DNA of 10,323 bases from JAEZRQ01 sp049294415. Its GTDB lineage: Bacteria; Patescibacteriota; Patescibacteriia; Patescibacteriales; UBA12465. The notes beneath the pieces are model-generated. The model was given only the letters and a program-made list of their open reading frames with translations, was not told where the DNA came from and ran no database searches. This document shows positions 1 through 6,639 of the stretch, piece by piece. A program made the translations under genes and the position numbers. Positions within the stretch are counted from its first letter, which is position 1, and the number at the start of each line of letters is the position of its first letter. The stretch lies in the NCBI GenBank assembly GCA_049294415.1, contig JBAQCS010000022.1:1-10323 (forward strand), read 5' to 3'.

Positions 1-44
1 AGTAATTAACAAATATAAGCCACATTTTTACCATTATATAATAG

Positions 45-72
45 AAAAAACGAGCCTTTTAGCTCGTTTTTT
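45..72 (-). terminator. Intrinsic terminator after tRNA-His, usable in both directions
   Basis: A perfect 11-bp inverted repeat (AAAAAACGAGC / GCTCGTTTTTT) has a 6-nt loop at 56-61. The GC core CGAGC sits directly before a run of six T on either strand. On the minus strand it closes the tRNA-Arg / small protein / tRNA-His unit, 8 bases past the tRNA-His end. It could also stop a plus-strand transcript entering from outside the window. Confidence 0.85.
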
Positions 73-80
73 CTTAAGTG

Positions 81-152
81 GGTGCCCAGAGAGAATTGAA
101 CTCTCGATAACAGGACCACAACCTGCTGTGTTACCACTACACCATGGGCACC
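81..152 (-). tRNA. tRNA-His (GTG)
   Basis: The minus strand folds into a full cloverleaf. The acceptor is GTGCCCA/TGGGCAC, the D stem GTGT/ACAC, the anticodon stem GCAGG/CCTGT with loop TTGTGGT (anticodon GTG), and the T arm GAGAG-TTCAATT-CTCTC. An extra G at 152 faces C73 at 81. This is the G-1:C73 pair that marks bacterial tRNA-His for histidyl-tRNA synthetase. The bases after C73 are CAC, so a complete 3' CCA is not encoded and must be added afterwards. It is the last gene of the unit that starts with tRNA-Arg(TCT). Confidence 0.95.
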
Positions 153-176
153 ATACCAATATCTTAAATAATCTGA

Positions 177-326
177 TTACTTTGTTTCTTCTTCGGAATC
201 ATCAGCTTCTTCGTCATGACAACCTTTGTCACAATGATTACAATCACAACCACCAAAACCAAATAAAGAGTCCATGGCTGCTAATTGTTCTTCTGTTAAT
301 TCTTCTTCTTTTTCGTTATTTTCCAT
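177..326 (-). CDS. Small acidic Cys-rich protein, possible metal binder (49 aa)
   Basis: An open frame of 49 codons on the minus strand, ATG at 326 and TAA at 177-179, fills the space between two tRNA genes. I do not recognise a family. The protein starts with a Glu-rich stretch (MENNEKEEELTEEQ), then a short hydrophobic and glycine segment (LFGFGG). It then has Cys27, Cys29, Cys32 and Cys36 (spacing CxCxxCxxxC) with His31 and His37 between or beside them, and an acidic tail. That cluster would suit binding of zinc, iron or another soft metal, which is inference. No Shine-Dalgarno sequence precedes the ATG. A TATAAA at 342-347, read on the minus strand, could be a -10 box of its own, but it may equally be read through from the tRNA-Arg promoter. 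The composition looks like protein rather than chance: charged, helix-friendly residues and clustered Cys. Confidence 0.72.
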   Translation of the reverse strand: MENNEKEEELTEEQLAAMDSLFGFGGCDCNHCDKGCHDEEADDSEEETK

Positions 327-349
327 AAAAATGAAAATTAATTTATACG

Positions 350-421
350 TACACCCGGGGGGAATCGAACCCTCGTGGCCAGCTTAGAAGGCTGGTGTTC
401 TATCCATTGAACTACGGGTGC
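350..421 (-). tRNA. tRNA-Arg (TCT)
   Basis: The minus strand forms a cloverleaf with anticodon stem CCAGC/GCTGG and loop CTTCTAA, giving anticodon TCT for AGA codons. The acceptor is GCACCCG/CGGGTGT, so pair 1:72 is a G-U wobble. The T stem GAGGG/CCCCC contains an A50-C64 mismatch. Discriminator A73 is at 350 and no CCA is encoded. It is the first gene after the promoter at 452-480. The two weak pairs are unusual, but the rest of the fold and the TTCGATT loop are standard. Confidence 0.93.
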
Positions 422-451
422 ATAAATAATGACCAGTCAAAATCTTTCTAG

Positions 452-480
452 ATTCTACAAGATATCTTAAGTTAAGTCAA
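452..480 (-). promoter_or_regulatory. Sigma-70-type promoter for tRNA-Arg(TCT) unit
   Basis: On the minus strand a -35 box TTGACT (475-480) and a -10 box TAGAAT (452-457) are separated by exactly 17 bp. The start would fall near 445, about 24 bases before the tRNA. The -35 box lies just beyond the stop codon of the methyltransferase gene (482-484), so the tRNA unit can be transcribed independently of it. Confidence 0.75.
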
Positions 481-481
481 T

Positions 482-1252
482 CTAATTAAAATCTCTTTGT
501 CGCCAAGCCTCAAATATTAAAATAGCGGCTGAAACAGAGACATTTAAAGAATCTATACCACTTTTCATGGGGATTTTAACCAGTTTATCGGCTCCCTCTA
601 ACCAATTTTTACTTAAACCATCGGCTTCAGTGCCCAAGACTATAGCTGATCCCTGTTTAAAATTAATGTCCGTATGTTTTTTTTCTCCACCCAGGGCCGT
701 AGCATATGATTTAATATTATTGGCTTGCAAAAAATCTACTGTTTCCTGAAAATTAGCTACAATAACTGGCATTTTAAAAAGTAATCCTTGGCTAGCTCTA
801 ATAATATTAGGATTATAAATATCGGTTTGTTCATCATTAATTATAATAGCGTCTACCCCAGCAGCATAAGAACTTCTAATAATAGCCCCTAAATTACCGG
901 GTTTTTCAACCGCCTCTAAAATAACTAGTAATGGATTGTCCTTTATTTTTAATTCTGTGAGATTTATTTTTTTATCATGAGCCACTGCTAAACAGCCATC
1001 TGGTTTTTCCTTATAACAAATCTTTTTAAAAATTTCAGCTGTTACTAAAGTAGTTTTAATATTAAATTGAGCTTCACAAAGTTCTGGACAAATAAAAAAC
1101 TCTTCAATAATTATGCCGCCTTTAATAGCTTCTTGGCACTCTCTTAAGCCATCAATTATAAATAAACCAGACTTTTTACGTTCCCGGCTTTTTTCTATTA
1201 ATTTTATGATTTGTTTAACGTGAGTGTTTTGCTCACTAGAAATTATTTCCAT
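482..1252 (-). CDS. SpoU/TrmH-family RNA 2'-O-ribose methyltransferase
   Basis: This SPOUT-class enzyme uses S-adenosylmethionine to methylate a ribose 2'-OH in rRNA or tRNA. At 256 aa it has the RlmB/TrmH-like layout. An N-terminal substrate-binding domain (about 1-100) contains the FIIDGLRECQEAI segment. The trefoil-knot catalytic domain follows. Motif 1 is EAVEKPGNLGAIIRSS (113-128) with Asn120 and Arg126, motif 2 is IVLGTEADGLS (204-214) with Glu209, and motif 3 is IPMKSGIDSLNVSVSAA (227-243) with the S-L-N core. All three motifs are intact, so it should be active. The exact target (23S rRNA like RlmB/TsnR, or tRNA like TrmH) cannot be told from sequence alone. The ATG at 1252 faces the PBP gene with 58 bp between the two starts. 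No Shine-Dalgarno is visible. It is likely a single-gene unit whose 3' end abuts the tRNA-Arg promoter. Confidence 0.93.
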   Translation of the reverse strand: MEIISSEQNTHVKQIIKLIEKSRERKKSGLFIIDGLRECQEAIKGGIIIEEFFICPELCEAQFNIKTTLVTAEIFKKICYKEKPDGCLAVAHDKKINLTELKIKDNPLLVILEAVEKPGNLGAIIRSSYAAGVDAIIINDEQTDIYNPNIIRASQGLLFKMPVIVANFQETVDFLQANNIKSYATALGGEKKHTDINFKQGSAIVLGTEADGLSKNWLEGADKLVKIPMKSGIDSLNVSVSAAILIFEAWRQRDFN

Positions 1253-1279
1253 AATGTGCTTATATGTGAACTGCTTTTA

Positions 1280-1288
1280 TGTTATACT
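1280..1288 (+). promoter_or_regulatory. Extended -10 promoter for the PBP1A gene
   Basis: TGTTATACT is an extended -10 element (TGn followed by TATACT at 1283-1288). No good -35 box sits 16-18 bp upstream, which is typical of extended -10 promoters. The start would be near 1295, leaving a leader of about 16 bases before the ATG at 1311. This rules out the longer reading frame that begins at 1224, upstream of the promoter. Confidence 0.6.
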
Positions 1289-1310
1289 TTATAGAAATAA
1301 ATGTAAACTT

Positions 1311-3608
1311 ATGCCTATTCCTCAATTAAAATTAAAAAAGACTTGGGAACAAAAACCAGTCAAAAACAAATTAACCCAAAAGCTTTGGCACTATCGACAA
1401 AAGATTTTAGCTATCTTGGTTATTTTAGGTGCTTTTGCCGCTGTTATAATGTTAACGGTAGTAATTTGGGTTAGCCGAGACTTACCAAATCCTAATCAAC
1501 TCATTGACCGCGAAATTGCCCAGAGCACAAAAATATATGACCGTGACGGTAAACATATCCTTTATGAGGTTCACGGCGACCAGAAGCGCACTCTCGTCAC
1601 TTTAAACGAGATTCCACTCACCGCTCGACAAGCTTCAATTTCAGTTGAAGATAAAAATTTTTATAAGCATGGTGGCTTTAGTGTTTGGGCAATGGCTCGA
1701 ACCATGATTACTAATGTAATTTACCACAGGTCAGCAGGAGGATCTACTTTAACCCAACAATTTATCAAAAACGCTGTTTTAACAAATGAAAAAACTATAA
1801 CCAGAAAAGTAAAAGAATTAATTTTAGCTCAAAGAATTGAAAAGAAGTTCTCTAAAGATGAAATTTTACAGATGTATTTAAATGAAATTCCTTACGGTTC
1901 TAATGCTTATGGTATTGAAGCAGCTAGTTTAAAATATTTTGGCAAAAGTGTTAGAGACACTACTTTAGCCGAACAAGCTTTGCTAGCAGCTCTACCTCAA
2001 TCACCTTCTAGATATTCCCCTTATGGTCCAAATTTAGAATTATTATTAGGCCGTAAAGATTATGTTTTAGATTTAATGACTGAACAAAATTATATTTCTA
2101 AAGAACAGCGCGATGAAGCTAAAAAACAAAAATTAGTTTTTCAAAAACCAGAAACAAGTATTACTGCGCCTCACTTTGTGATGTATATTAAAAGTTTATT
2201 GTCAGAAAAGTATGGCGAAAAAACTATCGAACAGGGTGGTTTAAAAATATATACCACTATTGATTATAACTATCAGAAAATTGCTGATGAGGTTATAAAA
2301 GAAAAGACTACTAAATATCAAGAAAAATATAATGCTAATAATGCGGCACTAGTAGCTATTAATCCAAAAAATGGACAGGTCTTAGCTATGGTTGGTTCTC
2401 GTGATTATTTTGATGACAGTATTGCTGGTCAAGTTAATGTGGCTACTAGTTTAAGACAACCAGGATCATCAATGAAACCAATTGTTTATGCTTCTCTATT
2501 TGAAAAAGGTTATACACCAGATACTATTTTATATGATGTGGTTACTAATTTTTCTACTGACCCAGGTAATTCTTATATTCCTCATAACTATAATTTATTA
2601 GAATATGGTCCAGTTTCTATTCGTAAAGCACTAGCTGGTTCTTTAAATATTCCGGCCGTTAAAGCAATTTATTTAACTGGCATTAAAGATGTTATTGAAT
2701 TAGCCCAAAGCATGGGTTATTCATCTCTAACTAATCCAGATAATTACGGCTTGTCTTTAGTACTTGGTGGTGGTGAAATAAAATTATTAGAACACACCAA
2801 TGCTTATAGTGCTTTTGCTCGTGACGGACAAGTTAGTCCTATTACAGTTATTTTAAAAGTAGAGGACAAAGATGGAAATATTTTAGAAGAATATAAAGAT
2901 AGCAGTAAAAAAGTTTTAACTTCAAAAACTGCTCGTTATATAAATAGTATTTTATCCGATAATGCCTCCAGATCATTTATTTTTGGAGAAAAAAATTCTT
3001 TAGTTCTAGGTGACAGACCGGCGGCAGCTAAAACTGGTACCACTAATGATTATCACGACGCCTGGACAATTGGTTATACACCATCACTTGTTACTGGTGT
3101 TTGGGTTGGCAATACTGATAATAAAGAAATGAAACGAGGATCAGACGGCAGTGTGCTAGCCGCCCCTATCTGGAAATCTTTTATGTCTGGCGTTCTAGCC
3201 GGCACTCCTGTTGAAAATTTTAAAGAACCAGAAACAACTAAAACCGGTAAAGCTGTAATAGATGGAATTTTACCATCACTTGGAAAAGTAAAAATTGATA
3301 CTCGCAATAATGGCTTAGCTAGCATTAATACACCTGAAGAATTTATTGGTTATAAACAAATCTTTGATAATCACTCAATTCTATTTTATGTTGACAGGTC
3401 AGATCCTCTAGGACCAATTCCAACTAATCCAGAAAATGATCCTCAATTTAAATTATGGGAAGAACCAATTTTAAAGTGGGCAGAAAAAAATCAGCAATCA
3501 GTTTCTACTAGCACCGAAATATTTCCAGACTGGATAGATTCTAAGGCCACCTCCACAGACTTAACCTCAACTACCACCGAAACAGTTTCCACTACAACTT
3601 CTCAATAA
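1311..3608 (+). CDS. Class A penicillin-binding protein (PBP1A-type peptidoglycan synthase)
   Basis: This bifunctional enzyme polymerises lipid II into glycan strands and cross-links the peptides, anchored in the inner membrane with its body outside. With the ATG at 1311 it has 765 aa. A basic N-terminus (1-30) is followed by one membrane helix (about 31-55). The GT51 glycosyltransferase domain has SVEDKNFYKHGG with catalytic Glu113, GGSTLTQQ (143-150), RKVKELILAQRIEK and KDEILQMYLNEIPYG. The transpeptidase domain has SSMK with nucleophile Ser386, SLN (444-446) and KTGTT (574-578). All catalytic motifs are present. About 40 C-terminal residues are rich in Ser and Thr and look like a disordered or surface tail. 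The frame stays open back to 1224, but that extension overlaps the methyltransferase start and lies before the promoter, so I reject it. The gene ends at a shared terminator with dnaN and is transcribed towards the origin. Confidence 0.95.
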   Translation: MPIPQLKLKKTWEQKPVKNKLTQKLWHYRQKILAILVILGAFAAVIMLTVVIWVSRDLPNPNQLIDREIAQSTKIYDRDGKHILYEVHGDQKRTLVTLNEIPLTARQASISVEDKNFYKHGGFSVWAMARTMITNVIYHRSAGGSTLTQQFIKNAVLTNEKTITRKVKELILAQRIEKKFSKDEILQMYLNEIPYGSNAYGIEAASLKYFGKSVRDTTLAEQALLAALPQSPSRYSPYGPNLELLLGRKDYVLDLMTEQNYISKEQRDEAKKQKLVFQKPETSITAPHFVMYIKSLLSEKYGEKTIEQGGLKIYTTIDYNYQKIADEVIKEKTTKYQEKYNANNAALVAINPKNGQVLAMVGSRDYFDDSIAGQVNVATSLRQPGSSMKPIVYASLFEKGYTPDTILYDVVTNFSTDPGNSYIPHNYNLLEYGPVSIRKALAGSLNIPAVKAIYLTGIKDVIELAQSMGYSSLTNPDNYGLSLVLGGGEIKLLEHTNAYSAFARDGQVSPITVILKVEDKDGNILEEYKDSSKKVLTSKTARYINSILSDNASRSFIFGEKNSLVLGDRPAAAKTGTTNDYHDAWTIGYTPSLVTGVWVGNTDNKEMKRGSDGSVLAAPIWKSFMSGVLAGTPVENFKEPETTKTGKAVIDGILPSLGKVKIDTRNNGLASINTPEEFIGYKQIFDNHSILFYVDRSDPLGPIPTNPENDPQFKLWEEPILKWAEKNQQSVSTSTEIFPDWIDSKATSTDLTSTTTETVSTTTSQ

Positions 3609-3612
3609 AAAC

Positions 3613-3645
3613 AAAAAACTGCCAACTAATAATTGGCAGTTTTTT
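3613..3645. terminator. Two-way terminator between PBP1A gene and dnaN
   Basis: A 13-bp stem (AAAAAACTGCCAA / TTGGCAGTTTTTT) encloses a 7-nt loop (3626-3632). The GC-containing core CTGCCAA is followed by seven T on the plus strand and six T on the minus strand. It stands 5 bases after the PBP stop and 15 bases after the dnaN stop, so it ends both convergent transcripts. Confidence 0.9.
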
Positions 3646-3659
3646 TATTTCAAAAATTT

Positions 3660-4787
3660 TTATTGTCTAATTGGCATAACCACATAAAGATAACTATCTT
3701 CTTTCTCGGAGGTTAAAATACATGGCGTATTACCACTAACCATTTTCATTTTTACTTTGTCGCTATCAATATTATTTAAACCATCAATTAAATATCGATA
3801 GTTAATCGCCACCTCATTATCAATACCAGTTATTTCAGCATCTAAATCAACGCGGCTTTCTCCGCTTTGACCAGAGGAAGCTGAAATAATAATTTTATTA
3901 TCCTTAAATTCTAGGTTGATATCATTAATACCTATTTTAGAAAAAATAGAGGCCGCTTTAACAGCGCGAAGTAAATCACTTTTATTAGCCACCACTTCTG
4001 TTTTATTTTTATCGGGGATAATTTGTTTATAGTCTGGATATTGTCCGTTAATAAGGCGAGAAACTAAATCAACTGAATCAATAGTAAATAATATTTGATT
4101 ATCGGAAATAGAAATTTTAACCGCCCCGTCTTGTTCAAACGCTAAATCCTCACTATTATAACTACTTAAAATTCTAAGTAATTCTTGAACAGTTCTAGCT
4201 GGCACTATTAATTTTTGATCAATAAATTCTGAGCTAGCTTTAACATCCACATATCGTTCAGCTAATCTATAACTATCAGTGGCCACCATAATTAAGCGGT
4301 TATCATTAAAATCAAATAATACACCAGACAACTCTATTCTGTTTTCACTATTAGAAACAGCGAAGACCACACTGTTAAGTGCTTTTTTTAAATCACTAAC
4401 ACCACAAGAATAATAATTGCTTTGATCAACAGTTGGAATAAGTGGAAACTCTTTAGCTGATTCTCCTCTAATTTTGGTTTTATAGTTTTCACACTCAATT
4501 TTTAACTCATCATTAATATCTTCTATCTCCACATTTTCACTGGGGAGTAAATTTACATAGTCAGTAATAATTTTAGCATCAACTGTGAACTCACCTTCTT
4601 CCTCAACTTTTCCACGTAACTTGTGGATAATTCCTATTTCTAAATTAGTACTAATAAGTTCTACTGAATTCTTATGAGCTTTAATTAGAATATTATTAAG
4701 GATTGGTAAATTAATATTTTTGCCTGTTCCGTGACTGACTATGGATAATCCTTTTTTTAGGTTTTCCTGAACGCTGATTAATTTCAT
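3660..4787 (-). CDS. dnaN: DNA polymerase III beta subunit (sliding clamp)
   Basis: DnaN forms the ring-shaped dimer that tethers DNA polymerase III and other proteins to DNA. The 375-aa length fits the family. It has the three-fold repeated clamp domains and recognisable signatures: NLPILNNILIKA (26-37), GVLFDFNDNRLIMVATDSYR (155-174), NGQYPDYKQIIP (247-258) and the C-terminal VVMPIRQ, which lines the pocket that binds clamp partners. ATG at 4787 and TAA at 3660 give the expected start MKLISVQENL. It follows dnaA in the same direction across the 272-bp origin region, so it is probably read both from the dnaA promoter and from a start inside the AT-rich region. A TTGTTA at 4828-4833 (minus strand) could be a -35 box, but the -10 is ambiguous. 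No Shine-Dalgarno precedes it. recF and gyrB do not follow; a convergent PBP gene does. Confidence 0.97.
   Translation of the reverse strand: MKLISVQENLKKGLSIVSHGTGKNINLPILNNILIKAHKNSVELISTNLEIGIIHKLRGKVEEEGEFTVDAKIITDYVNLLPSENVEIEDINDELKIECENYKTKIRGESAKEFPLIPTVDQSNYYSCGVSDLKKALNSVVFAVSNSENRIELSGVLFDFNDNRLIMVATDSYRLAERYVDVKASSEFIDQKLIVPARTVQELLRILSSYNSEDLAFEQDGAVKISISDNQILFTIDSVDLVSRLINGQYPDYKQIIPDKNKTEVVANKSDLLRAVKAASIFSKIGINDINLEFKDNKIIISASSGQSGESRVDLDAEITGIDNEVAINYRYLIDGLNNIDSDKVKMKMVSGNTPCILTSEKEDSYLYVVMPIRQ
4622..4630 (+). promoter_or_regulatory. DnaA box inside dnaN (perfect consensus)
   Basis: TGTGGATAA is an exact match to the bacterial DnaA box (TTATCCACA on the other strand). It lies in the 5' part of the dnaN coding region. 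A partial box TTTTCCACG stands in opposite orientation at 4608-4616. Confidence 0.55.
4740..4748 (+). promoter_or_regulatory. DnaA box inside dnaN (one mismatch)
   Basis: TATGGATAA differs at one base from TGTGGATAA and has the same orientation as the boxes at 4622 and 4837. It lies 40 bases inside the dnaN start and 48 bases from the AAT triplets of the origin. Confidence 0.4.
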
Positions 4788-4816
4788 ACTGTTTATTTAA
4801 TATATATATTTATATA

Positions 4817-4833
4817 GATAATAATAATAACAA
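4817..4833 (+). promoter_or_regulatory. DnaA-trio-like unwinding element
   Basis: Read 3' to 5' from the G cluster, the plus strand gives AAC then AAT four times. This fits the DnaA-trio consensus 3'-[G/A]A[T/A]-5', on which DnaA is known to assemble along single-stranded DNA and start unwinding. It lies between the DnaA box/G cluster (4834-4845) and the A/T tract next to dnaN. The triplets are also simple AT repeat, so chance is a real alternative. Confidence 0.5.
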
Positions 4834-4836
4834 GGG

Positions 4837-4845
4837 GGTGGATAA
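4837..4845 (+). promoter_or_regulatory. DnaA box next to the unwinding region (one mismatch)
   Basis: GGTGGATAA differs only at the first base from TGTGGATAA. It overlaps the end of the G cluster and is the box nearest to the AAT triplets, so it is the best candidate for the start point of the DnaA filament. Confidence 0.6.
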
Positions 4846-5059
4846 AATTTGGAAATATTTTTTTTAAACTAATAATTAATAAGATAATGACTTTTTACTT
4901 GTTAATTAATGCTTAACTTCTTGTTACTAAAAAGGGTGTTAAAAGTTGATAAAAAATTTGGGTGTTTTTTTGTTAACAATCGATTAAGAAACTATGCACC
5001 GAGTAATTAACAATCAAAGGTAACTTATCAACTACTTGTTCACTACTTATTAACAGTTA

Positions 5060-6454
5060 TTATTGTAAGCTGTTTAATAATTGTTTAATTGATTCCACTT
5101 CTTGCTTAACTTTTTCATTTTCTCTTTCTTTAATTTCTTTATTTATTTTATTATAAGCATGCATAGCAGTGGTATGATCTCTTCCACCTAATTCGCTGCC
5201 AATGGTTGGGTATGAAGTTTTTAATTCTTCTCTCATTAGATAAATTGAGATCTGTCTTGGCCAGACTAATTCTTTTTTACGACTAGTACCAGTTAATTCT
5301 TTTAATTCAATATCATAGAATTTACAAACAGCTTCCATTATTTCTTTGGGTGAAGTTGCTTTGGTTTGAACATTAGCCACAAAGTCAGATAAAATACTTT
5401 TAACGCTGGCGCGGGTTACGGGGATATTTTTTATTTGGTGAACAGCAATTATTTTATTAAGTATACCCTCTAATTCTCTGATGTTATTTTGAATAGTTTC
5501 AGCCAACATAATTAATATTTCTTGGCTTAGTGGAAAGTTTTTTTCGAGTGCTCGTTGTTCTAAAATAGCCACTTTAGTTTCAGTATCAGGTTTTCCGACA
5601 TCAGCTACCATGCCTGATTCAAAGCGAGAAATAAGTCTAGCTTCAATAGCTGGCATATTTTTAGGTGCTCTATCGGAAGTTAAAACAATTTGCTTGTCAC
5701 CTTGTTGTAATTCATTAAAAGTATGAAAAAATTCTTGTTGAGTTCCATCTTTTCCTCCCATGAATTGAACGTCGTCGATTAAAAATAAATCAACATTACG
5801 ATACATATTTTTAAACTCTTTAGCCTTACCGGTATGAACAGCCTGAACATAATTATTAGTAAATTTTTCGGAAGTAGTATAAAGAATTCTGTCGGTCTTT
5901 TTAGAAACCTCATTACCAATGGCTTGTAATAAATGGGTTTTTCCTAACCCTACTCCACCATATATAAATAAAGGATTATAAGCTTTGCCTAAATTATTAA
6001 CCACAGCTCGACAAGCGGCATAAGCTAACTCGTTGTTTTTTCCTACAATAAAGTTTTCAAAAACGTAACGGGGATTTAAACCAAACTTATTATAATTATC
6101 ACGATGATGATTTTTATCAGCACCAGCAGCTTCAATTTTTATTTCTTCTTTGTTAATAGTTGGAGAAATTGGTTTTTCGGTTATAGCTGGTTGTATTCCA
6201 TTTTTACGAAGTTCTATTTTATAAATAATATTATTTATTTTTTGTCCGCTAACATTTTCTAAAGCACTAACAATATTTTTATGATATTTTTCTTCTAACC
6301 ATTTTTTAACAAAAGCGTTAGGCACACAAATAATCACTTGACCATTTTCAAATGACGAAATAAAGGTTTCTTTAAACCAGGTAATAAAATTAGCTCTCGA
6401 TAAATTAATTTCGATTTCTCCTAAAGCAGATTGCCAAATTTGTTCGTGGGGCAT
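5060..6454 (-). CDS. dnaA: Chromosomal replication initiator DnaA
   Basis: DnaA binds DnaA boxes at the origin and, with ATP, unwinds it and loads the helicase. The 464 aa show all four domains. Domain I (about 1-85) has the IWQSALGEIE...FITWFKETF pattern. A short linker (about 86-125) follows. The AAA+ domain has Walker A GGVGLGKTH (166-174, Lys172), Walker B LFLIDDVQF (223-231), sensor 1 VLTSD, box VII arginine Arg277 (LISRFESG) and sensor 2 Arg326 (NIRELEG). The C-terminal DNA-binding domain carries GGRDHTTAMHA (423-433). The DNA-contact motif is standard, so the normal box TTATCCACA should be recognised. The -10 box ends at 6475, placing the start near 6468, so the leader is only about 14 bases. 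AGGGGGT (6467-6473) is the one Shine-Dalgarno-like string in the window, but it sits at the predicted RNA 5' end. Weak box-like sites upstream (6513-6521, 6535-6543) allow self-control. Confidence 0.98.
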   Translation of the reverse strand: MPHEQIWQSALGEIEINLSRANFITWFKETFISSFENGQVIICVPNAFVKKWLEEKYHKNIVSALENVSGQKINNIIYKIELRKNGIQPAITEKPISPTINKEEIKIEAAGADKNHHRDNYNKFGLNPRYVFENFIVGKNNELAYAACRAVVNNLGKAYNPLFIYGGVGLGKTHLLQAIGNEVSKKTDRILYTTSEKFTNNYVQAVHTGKAKEFKNMYRNVDLFLIDDVQFMGGKDGTQQEFFHTFNELQQGDKQIVLTSDRAPKNMPAIEARLISRFESGMVADVGKPDTETKVAILEQRALEKNFPLSQEILIMLAETIQNNIRELEGILNKIIAVHQIKNIPVTRASVKSILSDFVANVQTKATSPKEIMEAVCKFYDIELKELTGTSRKKELVWPRQISIYLMREELKTSYPTIGSELGGRDHTTAMHAYNKINKEIKERENEKVKQEVESIKQLLNSLQ

Positions 6455-6474
6455 AAATTTTTAATTACCCCCTA

Positions 6475-6503
6475 AGTATATTAAATAATAAGCTATCTAA
6501 CAA
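6475..6503 (-). promoter_or_regulatory. Promoter of dnaA
   Basis: On the minus strand TTGTTA (6498-6503) and TATACT (6475-6480) are separated by exactly 17 bp. The start near 6468 leaves about 14 bases of leader. TGTTTATAA (6513-6521) and TGTTAATAA (6535-6543) lie just upstream and each differs from the DnaA box at two bases. Confidence 0.72.
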
Positions 6504-6571
6504 GGAAGAAACTGTTTATAAGGTGTTAGTAAACTGTTAATAACTATATCTTATTAAGAAGGCCTTGTTTA

Positions 6572-6600
6572 TTGACCTTTGAAAATAAAAGTGTTAATCT
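6572..6600 (+). promoter_or_regulatory. Promoter of the rpmH-rnpA-yidD-yidC operon
   Basis: TTGACC (6572-6577) and TAATCT (6595-6600) are 17 bp apart, and TG at 6592-6593 makes an extended -10. The start would be near 6607, about 33 bases before rpmH. It is divergent from the dnaA promoter, with about 68 bp between the two -35 boxes. Confidence 0.75.
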
Positions 6601-6639
6601 GTATTTGAATTAATTTTAAAAAATCTAAAAGTTAGTCTT

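Larger units (their letters stand above)
4788..5059. other. oriC: Chromosomal replication origin (oriC) between dnaA and dnaN
   Basis: This gene-free 272-bp AT-rich region lies between dnaA and dnaN, the usual origin position in many bacteria. From the dnaN side it holds an almost pure A/T tract (4791-4830), the AAT triplets (4818-4830), a G cluster (4834-4838) and a near-consensus DnaA box GGTGGATAA (4837-4845). Beyond lie weaker box-like sites: AGTTGATAA (4944-4952), its inverted copy TTATCAACT (5025-5033) and TTATTAACA (5047-5055). Six GTTAA/TTAAC sites also occur between 4901 and 5054, one of them the palindrome GTTAAC. The arrangement (boxes, G cluster, triplets, AT tract, then dnaN) parallels the unwinding system described for Bacillus subtilis. 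Origin function is inferred; the sequence elements are seen directly. Confidence 0.8.

Noticed and set aside
1..12. AGTAATTAACAA at the window edge, identical to 5002-5013 in the origin
   Set aside because: A 12-bp match of low complexity next to a terminator, with no other origin elements around it.
128..328. 66-codon plus-strand frame rich in His, Leu and Asn
   Set aside because: It starts inside the tRNA-His gene and is the antisense of the Cys-rich small protein; its composition is a mirror of Glu/Asp codons.
567..749. 60-codon plus-strand frame
   Set aside because: It lies fully antisense to the RNA methyltransferase, whose three SPOUT motifs prove the minus-strand reading.
1224..1310. 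29-residue N-terminal extension of the PBP1A gene
   Set aside because: It overlaps the methyltransferase start, lies before the extended -10 promoter and has a Cys-rich sequence foreign to the family.
3074..3325. 83-codon minus-strand frame
   Set aside because: It is antisense to the transpeptidase part of the PBP gene and resembles no protein pattern.
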